Shown here: positions 7,902 to 15,599 of the stretch, in pieces
How positions within the stretch are numbered: the first letter of the stretch is position 1
Layout of the letters: each line of letters opens with the position of its first letter
NCBI GenBank assembly: GCA_003153555.1
Contig: PLZS01000101.1
Coordinates: forward strand, 75,814 to 132,046
Length of the DNA: 56,233 nt
Reading direction: 5' to 3'
Origin: Candidatus Melainabacteria bacterium
GTDB taxonomy: Bacteria; Cyanobacteriota; Vampirovibrionia; Obscuribacterales; Obscuribacteraceae
Notes under the pieces: model-generated
Database searches by the model: none
What the model was told of the DNA's origin: nothing
The model's input: only the letters and a program-made list of their open reading frames with translations
Position numbers and translations under genes: made by a program

Positions 7902-10517
7902 CTAAGAGGCTGATGGGCTCACTATTTTATAAGTATGTCCCTTGAAGACAACAATCACTTCCTTGCCCACGCTCAAGTATTTCGAAAGACCTGGAGTAGC
8001 GTGAATCAAGTCGAAATATTCCTTGCTGCCAAACTGAACTACTTGTGCCTTTGGTGATGACGATTCGTTGTATGTTGAATCGACCCAAGCACCGCCTCGC
8101 AAATAGAAGGTTTTGTCTTCAATCGATTTAATTGCGCTAGACTCTTCATCCTTTGCAAGAACATCAACATTCTTCAGCTTGTTCAGAGCTTTCTGATTGA
8201 GTACGGCGCTTTGACCGACTTCAGAAACAGACGCGGACTTGGCCGCTGCATAGAATCCACTACTTCTAACGTCGCGCACAATCGGTCGTCCGTCCAACAC
8301 CTGAGCTTTCTTATCGGCTTGATAGAAGTGCATTCCCATTCCCTTGACGCCTTCATCCGCATACATGTTATCACCGGCGCTATGCACATACCGTCCCATA
8401 TTTGTCGAAGGAAGTGGGCTAGCTGACGCCATCGTAGGGACCATCGCTGGTGGTGGTGGAACCATTGCATTTCCGCGAAGCAGTCTACCAGAGACCGGAC
8501 CGCTGCCGCCGCCGCCGCCGCCAGCGAGGCTGCCGCGAACCGCTGATTCTTTGCGCCAGGTGTTCGGAGCAAAATCCCATCGCCCAGAGGCGCGTCGCCG
8601 CTCGAAGGCTAAATCGCCATCGTCTCTTCCTCCTCTAACAGGCATAGGACGATTGATTGCAGAACCGTGTGTTTCGCTCGGATCGGTAACGAGGAAGGAT
8701 GTGTAATTCGAGATGATGCCGTATTTTTTCGACAAGGCGATGATCTCATCCACTACTTCTTTGTTCTCCCCGTTCTCTTGGGCAACTTGAGTCAAATGTC
8801 CAATCCGCCTCATTGCCCATAGTCTCGGCAAATAGGTGTGATCAGCTGAATTGTTTTCAAAATTCAACGGGAACGAATAAGCTTTGGCTACACCATTTAC
8901 TTTACCAGTCAAATTCACCGTCGCTTTGGCACCATTTTTGTATTTGCCAATCAACAGAACCTGCGATCCGGCAAAGATATCTTTCACCTCACGTGGATAA
9001 CAATCTTTAACTGTTATGCCGTCGTACGCGATCGAGACATTGCTCAGAACTGGGCTTTTGATCTTTTGATAAAATCCTGACAGAGCGGTTTCAAGATTCT
9101 CGCTTGGCTCAACATACTGCGCCGTTCCATGATGATCTTCTGCAAGTCTGTTCAGCAATTTTGTATTCACATCATAGCCAACACCGAAATCAAAAATTCT
9201 GGTGTCACGTTTTGGTGCGATCGACTTAAGCAAAGAGGTGATGTTTGTTTCGCCAACGGTGGGCTCACCATCTGTCATCAAGACAACATAAGCTGGACGA
9301 TCACTGACCTGGTTCAACATAGTCAAACCCGTGTGCAGAGCGTCACTGATGTTAGTGCCACCACGTGCTTCAAGGTCGTCGATGAAAGCAACCGCAGCCT
9401 TTTTATTCTCCGGTGTTGCTGGCACAACTTGTGATTTAAACGAATCAACATCAGTGCTGAACTGGACGATACTGAATTTATCGGCTGGCGTTAACGCCTC
9501 CACGATGTATTTCAAAGCCTTCTTAGTCTGTACAATTTTGTCGCCTTGCATCGAGCCGGACGTGTCCGCCACTAGCACAATATCTTTGCCAATTACTTGT
9601 GTGCTTTGCACAGGAGGTGTCAGAGTGAGCAAGAAGTATCCGTCCTCACCTTCATTCTTGTGCGTCAATAAATTGGCGGCCATGTCTTTGTTTGAAACGC
9701 TGTAATAGAGCAAGAAATCTTTGTCCGGAATGGAGTCATGCGACAACATCGCCACCTTGGCTTGATTGTTGTCTTGCCTGTTCGATGTAATCGTGTGCGT
9801 TGGTGACCAAATTGTTCTTAAGCCTTGCTTGCTGGTCAGCTTTGCATCGATTTTCACTTCATCAATAGGTGCTGTCTCACCCTCAGCTTTAAGCGGAAAA
9901 CGATACTTCAACATGCCGTTTTCAGCGTGTAGAACTTGCGTGTATTCTAGTTCTACTTTTTTGGTGCCATGAGCAGGAATCGGAAAAATGCGGGCTCGTA
10001 CAGTTTTGTAATCCGCATACTCGAGCAGACCTGGATCAACCATACTGCGCACGATTGCTTCGTATTGTGTGCGAGCTTCTTGGGCTTCCAATATTTTTCC
10101 TTCGACAGGTTTGCCATCTATATGCAATGAGAAGGAGCTGAAGGTCGTGTCTTCTGGAAGCGGAAACAAGTAAGTGCCAGCCAGATTGCGATCAGTGTCA
10201 TTGGAAAAAGTTTGGGTGATGTATGTCTTTGCCACTTGGTCGGTGATATCCACTTTAATTTGCTCAGATTGCATATGCAATCCAAATGAAACGCCACCCT
10301 TCAGAATGGGTCGAGGTCCTGGATTAGGAATAGGAGGAACAACCGGATGTCCCGGTCGTATAGGTGGAACAGGCGCAAGTATCGGCCGGATGGGCATGAG
10401 CATCGCACCACCGGATACGGCAGCATCAACAACAATAAAACCCGATGCTTTGGACATCGGTGCTAATAGAATCGAGGCGGCAAGCGAAATCGCGGATGCC
10501 ATAGCCAAACGTTTCAT
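7902..10517 (-). CDS. VIT/von Willebrand factor A domain secreted protein
   Basis: 871 residues with an N-terminal signal peptide (MKRLAMASAISLAASILLAPMSKAS) and a Pro-rich stretch. About 75-200 is a VIT (vault/inter-alpha-trypsin) domain: ITQTFSNDTDRNLAGTYLFPLPEDTTF and EAQEARTQYEAIV. About 315-490 is a vWA domain with an intact MIDAS (DTSGSMQGDK, then GTNISDAL and MTDGEPTVGE), so metal-dependent ligand binding is likely. The region 620-760 is low in complexity and carries three blocks, RWDFAPNTW, TNMGRYV...GDNMY and PIVRDVR, that recur in the same order in the secreted protein at 22810. The last 60 residues form a small beta-rich domain ending in FKGHTYKIV. Exported VIT/vWA proteins are usually surface or periplasmic adhesion or sensing proteins. 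A palindrome sharing a 12-bp core with one before the kinase operon at 20207 lies about 125 bp upstream. Confidence 0.85.
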   Translation of the reverse strand: MKRLAMASAISLAASILLAPMSKASGFIVVDAAVSGGAMLMPIRPILAPVPPIRPGHPVVPPIPNPGPRPILKGGVSFGLHMQSEQIKVDITDQVAKTYITQTFSNDTDRNLAGTYLFPLPEDTTFSSFSLHIDGKPVEGKILEAQEARTQYEAIVRSMVDPGLLEYADYKTVRARIFPIPAHGTKKVELEYTQVLHAENGMLKYRFPLKAEGETAPIDEVKIDAKLTSKQGLRTIWSPTHTITSNRQDNNQAKVAMLSHDSIPDKDFLLYYSVSNKDMAANLLTHKNEGEDGYFLLTLTPPVQSTQVIGKDIVLVADTSGSMQGDKIVQTKKALKYIVEALTPADKFSIVQFSTDVDSFKSQVVPATPENKKAAVAFIDDLEARGGTNISDALHTGLTMLNQVSDRPAYVVLMTDGEPTVGETNITSLLKSIAPKRDTRIFDFGVGYDVNTKLLNRLAEDHHGTAQYVEPSENLETALSGFYQKIKSPVLSNVSIAYDGITVKDCYPREVKDIFAGSQVLLIGKYKNGAKATVNLTGKVNGVAKAYSFPLNFENNSADHTYLPRLWAMRRIGHLTQVAQENGENKEVVDEIIALSKKYGIISNYTSFLVTDPSETHGSAINRPMPVRGGRDDGDLAFERRRASGRWDFAPNTWRKESAVRGSLAGGGGGGSGPVSGRLLRGNAMVPPPPAMVPTMASASPLPSTNMGRYVHSAGDNMYADEGVKGMGMHFYQADKKAQVLDGRPIVRDVRSSGFYAAAKSASVSEVGQSAVLNQKALNKLKNVDVLAKDEESSAIKSIEDKTFYLRGGAWVDSTYNESSSPKAQVVQFGSKEYFDLIHATPGLSKYLSVGKEVIVVFKGHTYKIVSPSAS

Positions 10518-10638
10518 ATTTATTCCTCACAGTAAGTGCCAGCACACAGCCTTGCATAAACTATCCTAGGATAATTCGGTTGCTTCTACTGTAAGGTTAC
10601 TTGGGTGGACGACAACAAACTGCCGTCAAAACGTAGGA

Positions 10639-10666
10639 AGAACTCTGGGGTATACCCCAGAGTTCT
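10639..10666. promoter_or_regulatory. Perfect 28-bp palindrome with GGGGTATACCCC core: operator or terminator
   Basis: Perfect palindrome centred on GGGGTATACCCC (10647-10658), between the zinc-ribbon gene (stop 10690) and the start of the VIT/vWA gene (10517). It could be a strong hairpin ending the zinc-ribbon transcript, although no T-run follows directly. The alternative is a dimeric regulator site for the VIT/vWA gene; a near-identical core, GGGGTTTACCCC, lies 65 bp before the CHASE2 kinase gene. Confidence 0.6.
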
Positions 10667-10689
10667 CGGGCTTTCTAGACCGGCCTAAA

Positions 10690-10959
10690 TTAATCTCCGG
10701 CGCTGAACTCGTCTTTTCCGAGCATTTCGTCGCGCTTGGGATCTTCTTCCGTATAGATGGGCGTCAAGGTCTCAGCCGAAGTGTTCTTGCATTTTGGGCA
10801 TTGCAACTTGGCAGCTTGATCACCGGCGCATGGAAACTGTGTCTGACATTTCTGACAAAGGTAGTCGCCTGGTCTGATTAGACCGCTGCGCTGCGCTCGA
10901 ACTGCGTCTAGCTTCAGATCATCTTGTTTGTAACCTATATCGTCTTCTGGCAACAGCAT
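10690..10959 (-). CDS. Small zinc-ribbon protein
   Basis: 89 residues if translation starts at the ATG at 10959, which is preceded by a strong ribosome-binding site (AGGAGG, 6 nt away); a longer GTG-initiated frame to 11043 lacks this. The sequence has a clear ribbon with two cysteine knuckles, YLCQKCQTQF and LQCPKCKNTS, an extra Cys between them (FPCAGD), and an acidic tail (IYTEEDPKRDEMLGKDEF). Such single-ribbon proteins are often rubredoxin-like or rubrerythrin-tail-like metal proteins, or bind nucleic acid or protein partners; no family could be assigned. Confidence 0.72.
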   Translation of the reverse strand: MLLPEDDIGYKQDDLKLDAVRAQRSGLIRPGDYLCQKCQTQFPCAGDQAAKLQCPKCKNTSAETLTPIYTEEDPKRDEMLGKDEFSAGD

Positions 10960-11124
10960 CTTCGCCTCCTGTAAGTGTCCAACTAGATGACTGCTGACCG
11001 CTAAAAGTTCCCACCACTGACTAACGACTGTTCTTGCAATCACTGCCCCTAATCATTGCCATTGTAAATTGTTATCTCCTTGTATGCGTGAGCGACCTAG
11101 ATTGCAGTGCGAGCCCCCTGCCTG

Positions 11125-11556
11125 CTAATGTCCTACAAAATATCGCAGCATGAAATAAGCCGCTGTCAGATGCACAACAACAAAGACTACAAAAAGCGAA
11201 ATGCTGACAATTAAATCCCAGACAATCGCCGCTTGTTCAGGACTGAGAGTGTTTAGAATGCCAAAGCGATGGGCGATAAACATCAGGAGCATTGAACCGA
11301 ACAACAGATCGCAAAACACAATCGTCCACGTTACATATTGAGCCGGCGTGTACATCAGAAGTGCCACTACCACTAGAGCCGCGACAAGAAAACGTTCCGT
11401 TCCTTTGTGTGGATTGCTGAGCTGCTTCCGCGGCAGCCTGCTCAAATAATTGATTGCATGCCAGGAGCCTAGCCAACGAGAGCGCCACTGCTGCGCCCCC
11501 AAGTGACTATCCATATCTTTCCAATCAATCTTCGATTCTGATGAATCTTCTGCCAT
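11125..11556 (-). CDS. Membrane protein, three predicted helices
   Basis: 143 residues with a good ribosome-binding site (AGGAGAAGGGG before ATG). A soluble, Trp-rich N-terminus of about 55 residues (KIDWKDMDSHLGAQQWRSRWLGSW) is followed by three hydrophobic helices: about 57-75 (FLVAALVVVALLMYTPAQY), 77-95 (TWTIVFCDLLFGSMLLMFI) and 113-140 (WDLIVSISLFVVFVVVHLTAAYFML). No known family. It lies 50 bp downstream of the TadG-like gene in the same direction and may be part of the Tad-like transcription unit, as an accessory inner-membrane component. Confidence 0.72.
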   Translation of the reverse strand: MAEDSSESKIDWKDMDSHLGAQQWRSRWLGSWHAINYLSRLPRKQLSNPHKGTERFLVAALVVVALLMYTPAQYVTWTIVFCDLLFGSMLLMFIAHRFGILNTLSPEQAAIVWDLIVSISLFVVFVVVHLTAAYFMLRYFVGH

Positions 11557-11606
11557 TGTCGTCCCCTTCTCCTGTGATCAGCCGCTGCGATATCCCGCTC
11601 CAGGTA

Positions 11607-13385
11607 CTAGCGAACGAGCTGCACCAGCGCTCTTGCAACATTTTCAAAAACCGCATTGAGTTGCGACAGCTCTGTCGCTTGATAAAATTGAGCACCGTTT
11701 CCAGAAATGCCCGCAATGCCACCAACTGACTTGTCAGCATTCTCGTCTGTCAAAACCGCCGTTTGGGTAGCCTGCAAGCTAGGCACCATGCATAAGCCAA
11801 TGCAGTAGATCGGTATGCCAGCTTGATTAGCTACGTTTGCTTCTGTTCTGGCGTCTTGTGTAGGATCACCACCCAGGCTCGACACTGTAGGCAGACCATC
11901 GGTGAAGAGAACGATTGCCTTAATCGCACCTTTCCTCGCCAATCCTCTTCCGCCTTGCGAAACAGTGCGCAATTGTTGAATCGCGCAATCTAGCGCACCC
12001 GAGATATTGGTGCCACCATAGGCCAAGAGAGGGGTTATGCTCGAAGATACCTGGCTGTAATTGCTATAGGCTGGTCCCTGCTGAGGGTTTAGATCTATCT
12101 CTGGATTAGGAGGCTTTGGCGATAGCGGATCGCTTGGAAACAGGTTGGATTGGTAAGTCGCAGGATTGTCTGTGATATTGCCAATACTTCCATAACCAAT
12201 GTCAGATGAACATGTCGAAGTCGGTAAGGTACCAACGTTGCTACCGAAGGTGACTAATCCAAAATGAGCATCACAGTCATTGTTCATCACTGAGAAAAAG
12301 TTCTGCGCAGCAGCGATAGCGTCGCCAATCGGATGCCGGAGAGCAAACGCTGCAAGTAAATATGCTTGATAATATCCTGCTTTTGGAGTAATGCCCCAGG
12401 TCACATATGGAACGGCAGCGTTTTTCGCTACTGCAACTGATTCAAGATTTCCGCGTGCAGCCTCTACCAGGCAACCAACATTATTGGCGGGGAAATAGTA
12501 TGTGGTACCATTGGCGGTGACTGTGAGACCTGTACTGAACAAATTGGTTCCATCGATATTTACTACCACATCAGTAACCATACTGGACATCGAGCTTGAA
12601 GCCGCTGCACCATTATTAGTGCCGCGATTTGAAGTGCCCCCGAAGCTGTAGCCACCGTCGCCAGCATCAAGACTCTGCGGGAAAGTGGCATTCAAAGCTG
12701 TTCCTGTTGGTCCGGTGCAGTGGAAGGCCGGATACAGATTGCCTTGCCCTATTATCTTGTAGCCGTTGTACGATCCATTCTTATACCTGTCAACGATCGA
12801 TATTGGAGTGAAATCATCCATTGACGCTGAAATGTCGAAACAAAGTACGACATCCAACATGGGTAATCCGCCATTAGCTGTCTCAACCGCCGGATAAACA
12901 CCCGGCCAATTCAGAAAAGCCGCAAAAAGTGGAACTACTCCGAATGCTGCGGTGACCTGTATTACCTTTCCGGTAGTGCTACCAATTGGCACTGGCTGTC
13001 GGGTGATCGGATCAAGAAATTGAAAGAACAATTGAGAATGATTGGCACCAGGAATTAGTGGAAGGGATGATGCTCCAGTAGCAGAGGCTAGAGATTGATC
13101 GAGAATAGTGTTGCGTTGGAACATGTCTGTTGCAGTCGCTATCGCTGACCGCTGGGTTATAGCGGGATCAGTATCATTGCCAATGGCGTTTGTCGCTCCG
13201 GCAGCAAGCGCGCAGCTCTCCACGCAAGCCTTCAATTGCTGTTTCGCCAATGAATAACGAGCTACCTCAAAGGCAAATAGTGAGAGCGGGGCAATTACAA
13301 ACGTCGCCAAAAACGCAATTAAAATCGCAACAGCTTGGCCGCGGCAAGTGCGGTGATGAGCCAAAGTTTTTGTGTTTTTCGACAT
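11607..13385 (-). CDS. TadG-like pilus-associated protein with vWA domain
   Basis: 592 residues. The N-terminus has the TadE/TadG-type membrane helix after a short basic cytoplasmic stretch: RGQAVAILIAFLATFVIAPLSLFAFEVARYSLAKQQLKACVESCALAAG, matching the TadG N-terminal domain. From about 180 a von Willebrand A domain follows with a MIDAS motif (DVVLCFDISASMDD, later GGTNISGALDCAI and AIVLFTDGLPTVSS), interrupted by a long Gly/Ser/Asn-rich insert (about 215-330). TadG proteins belong to the tight-adherence (Flp pilus) machinery and are thought to be anchored on the periplasmic side. The TadE-like gene ends 12 bp before it, so an operon is likely. No Tad ATPase (TadA), TadB/C or Flp pilin gene is in the window. 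Confidence 0.8.
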   Translation of the reverse strand: MSKNTKTLAHHRTCRGQAVAILIAFLATFVIAPLSLFAFEVARYSLAKQQLKACVESCALAAGATNAIGNDTDPAITQRSAIATATDMFQRNTILDQSLASATGASSLPLIPGANHSQLFFQFLDPITRQPVPIGSTTGKVIQVTAAFGVVPLFAAFLNWPGVYPAVETANGGLPMLDVVLCFDISASMDDFTPISIVDRYKNGSYNGYKIIGQGNLYPAFHCTGPTGTALNATFPQSLDAGDGGYSFGGTSNRGTNNGAAASSSMSSMVTDVVVNIDGTNLFSTGLTVTANGTTYYFPANNVGCLVEAARGNLESVAVAKNAAVPYVTWGITPKAGYYQAYLLAAFALRHPIGDAIAAAQNFFSVMNNDCDAHFGLVTFGSNVGTLPTSTCSSDIGYGSIGNITDNPATYQSNLFPSDPLSPKPPNPEIDLNPQQGPAYSNYSQVSSSITPLLAYGGTNISGALDCAIQQLRTVSQGGRGLARKGAIKAIVLFTDGLPTVSSLGGDPTQDARTEANVANQAGIPIYCIGLCMVPSLQATQTAVLTDENADKSVGGIAGISGNGAQFYQATELSQLNAVFENVARALVQLVR

Positions 13386-13397
13386 GCGAACTGCTCC

Positions 13398-13880
13398 CTA
13401 TCCGTAGTATTTCTGTTTCATTATTGGGAAGGTATACCTGCGGTTGAATTGAATCACCCCGCCCTTAATGAAATTAGCTCCAAAAAAGAAGATCGGCGCT
13501 GGGCACCTGATATTGGTAAGAGTTGTAACTGTGACGTAAGACGAGACGTTCGCTGGCGGACTGCCATTAAAGTCGTTGTAAACAAAGTCTGGCGCTGATG
13601 TGGATTTGAGAACCGGCTGCGTAATCCAATAACCATCGGTACTGTGAACATTCAATTGCGATTGAGCAGCCTGAATTGCTTTGGCCAGCGAATTTTGCTG
13701 AGCAGCACCACGCGCAGCATCGCGGCAGGCGGAATCAACCATCATCATGCCAAGCATGATTAGGGTTAAGTCAAGACCAAATGCTGCAAGCAAAGCCAAA
13801 AGAAACGCCGACAGGCAAATCTCGAGAATCGCAACTCCCCGAGGTCTTCTGTGCAACTGATTTCTTGAAATAGAGTGCAT
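13398..13880 (-). CDS. TadE-like minor pilin
   Basis: 160 residues. After a basic N-terminus (MHSISRNQLHRRPRG) comes VAILEICLSAFLLALLAAFGLDLTLIMLG, a pseudopilin-like hydrophobic helix with a Glu at the fifth position after the Gly (RG-VAILE), as expected for prepilin peptidase cleavage by TadV/PilD-like enzymes. The rest is a small periplasmic beta-rich domain (CRDAARGAAQQNSLAKAIQAA... typical of TadE). It lies between another TadE-like gene (19 bp away) and the TadG-like gene (12 bp away), forming a three-gene minus-strand set of tight-adherence minor pilins. Confidence 0.8.
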   Translation of the reverse strand: MHSISRNQLHRRPRGVAILEICLSAFLLALLAAFGLDLTLIMLGMMMVDSACRDAARGAAQQNSLAKAIQAAQSQLNVHSTDGYWITQPVLKSTSAPDFVYNDFNGSPPANVSSYVTVTTLTNIRCPAPIFFFGANFIKGGVIQFNRRYTFPIMKQKYYG

Positions 13881-13898
13881 ATTAGCTACCCGAGTGTG

Positions 13899-14477
13899 CT
13901 ACTGAGTCAATCCCTGAGTGTTCTCGAAAACAACGCTAGCCCTAGCAGAAGTCGTTATTGGAGAGCCTAACCCTGGTATCTGAACGAACCAGTTGCTAGG
14001 ATTTGAAACCAAAGGTGACAACTGCCCATCAATTACAACTTCAAAATTATATGAATTTGTATTCGGATCTGCAGACTTCGCTAAGGGCGTACTTTGCCTA
14101 CTGATTGCACCACCGGCAAATGGGCTGGAGACAATGAAACAGCTAACTTTGGTGATGTTGATGTGAGAGAAGGCGTTAGCAGTTTGATTGGCGATCTGGT
14201 TGGCGATGTTGACGGCTGAACAATCTTTAGGTGGATTAGCGTCTACCTGAAACGTTGAACACTTTGCTCCCGCCGAAGCGGCTAGCCTTGCTGCGTTCAC
14301 TAAGAAGACATAACGAAGTCCTAACGTTCCAAATGTGATCATTGGAAAAAGCAACAGCAAAAATAATATCCATAGCGTTGGTCCAAATTCGGCTATCTGA
14401 CTACCTTTAGCCGACCGCCGCTGCTCCGAATTGGAGGTCACGCAGACAAAATTTTCTGCCGTTGTCCACTTGTTCAT
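13899..14477 (-). CDS. TadE/TadF-like minor pilin
   Basis: 192 residues. The N-terminal region contains SAKGSQIAEFGPTLWILFLLLLFPMITFG: a basic leader, then a pseudopilin-type helix with Glu near its start (KGSQIAEFG). After it LGLRYVFLVNAARLAASAGAKCSTF is the usual TadE follow-on helix. The rest (about 75-192) is probably exported. First gene of the Tad-like set 14477-11607 and possibly the transcription start of the operon. The ATG has only a weak ribosome-binding site (GAAAGAG some distance upstream). Confidence 0.72.
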   Translation of the reverse strand: MNKWTTAENFVCVTSNSEQRRSAKGSQIAEFGPTLWILFLLLLFPMITFGTLGLRYVFLVNAARLAASAGAKCSTFQVDANPPKDCSAVNIANQIANQTANAFSHINITKVSCFIVSSPFAGGAISRQSTPLAKSADPNTNSYNFEVVIDGQLSPLVSNPSNWFVQIPGLGSPITTSARASVVFENTQGLTQ

Positions 14478-14597
14478 TTCTACTTACACTCTTTCAGTTC
14501 CATCGACTTCGCTAATTCGAACGATTAGATCGCCATAAAACCACGCTCCCAACTCAGAGATTGATAGGGATAATGCCCCCGACCATGACCAAAATTC

Positions 14598-15266
14598 TCA
14601 ATCACTTTTTGAAGTCAATCGATCACCTGGAAAAAAGTGTTCTCTTTCAGAGCTGTCTTTTGATGGATCAAGTTCGGATGTTCTCACTATTGCGCCTTCA
14701 CCTCGATCATGAGCAATTTTCAAGGCTTTTGCTGCTGACAGAATTAAATGCTCAAGCTCTTCGTATTTGTTGTCGCTATCGTCCGATACTCCGAAATCAA
14801 GTTTGAGTACAGCGGCTCCAGCATGAAAGTACGAGAACTTATGTATAGACTCTTTGATCCTCTGGCAAACTTTTGCACCGATATCCTGATTGGCATCGAC
14901 TAAAAGAACTGCAATATATTTGCCACTGTACTGCGCCAGAATGTCCTGAGCTCTGATCACAGAGATCAGATGGTGGGCAGTCTCGTTTACCAGAACAGCG
15001 GCACTTTCTTGATCGATGGTCTTCAGTTCTTCGAAATTTGCGACCTCAATCAAGATCACAGCAACAGGTACGTCTATCTGCCTGCAGGACTCGATCTGTG
15101 AAGAGAAAACCATACAGAGTTCTTCTATCTGATCGCACACGTAAATTTGCTGGTCTTGTTGAGCTAACAGCAGACGCTTCGACTTCGAGCGACCATCTGA
15201 TGAGTGTGAGCGATCACTCGGTTTGACTGATTCTGTGACAACTTTTTCCATATTCATAGCTTCCAT
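14598..15266 (-). CDS. Degenerate GGDEF-domain protein
   Basis: 222 residues. About 45-190 follows the GGDEF fold: CDQIEELCMVFSSQIESCRQIDVPVAVILIEVANFEELKTID matches the first helix and strand of diguanylate cyclases, and VRAQDILAQYSGKYIAVLLVD lies where RYGGDEFAVLL should be. The signature is thus SGKYI instead of GGDEF, and the metal-binding Asp of the first strand is also replaced (IEVANF for xDxDxF). Catalysis is therefore very unlikely; a GTP- or c-di-GMP-sensing or protein-docking role is possible. The N-terminal 40 residues and the C-terminal 25 are polar and disordered-looking. Same strand as, and 333 bp after, the PAS/GAF sensor that ends where a GGDEF domain would start. Confidence 0.68.
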   Translation of the reverse strand: MEAMNMEKVVTESVKPSDRSHSSDGRSKSKRLLLAQQDQQIYVCDQIEELCMVFSSQIESCRQIDVPVAVILIEVANFEELKTIDQESAAVLVNETAHHLISVIRAQDILAQYSGKYIAVLLVDANQDIGAKVCQRIKESIHKFSYFHAGAAVLKLDFGVSDDSDNKYEELEHLILSAAKALKIAHDRGEGAIVRTSELDPSKDSSEREHFFPGDRLTSKSD

Positions 15267-15599
15267 CTAAATGGACTTATAGACCGATGGGTTGCCGGGC
15301 TTCCTCATGCCATGATTCCCGAGCCAATTCAATTTGCAAAGATGGTTTATTACCAGTTCGCTCTCTGGTTACAGTTAACCCCAACCGGGCCAAATCCATA
15401 TCGTTCAATCGGACTAGATACCAAAACTAAAAGTGTGATTGACCATGAGTTGATCATCCATCCGACTGAAATGGTGGAGAAGTGACGCAGACGCGATCTC
15501 GCCCTTCCTCCTTAGCCTTATATTCTTAAAGTGATCTAGATCGATCATCAAAAAACGCTAAACGGACTAGACTTTCATCGCGAGCGAATTTACTCCTGA
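15267..15599. other. Intergenic region between the PAS/GAF sensor and the degenerate GGDEF gene
   Basis: 333 bp without a supported gene. I looked for the missing GGDEF start (DxLTGLxNRR-like residues) continuing from the sensor in any minus-strand frame and did not find it. An AAGGAGGAAGGG stretch (minus strand, about 15500-15515) resembles a ribosome-binding site but no reading frame of note follows. Confidence 0.5.
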
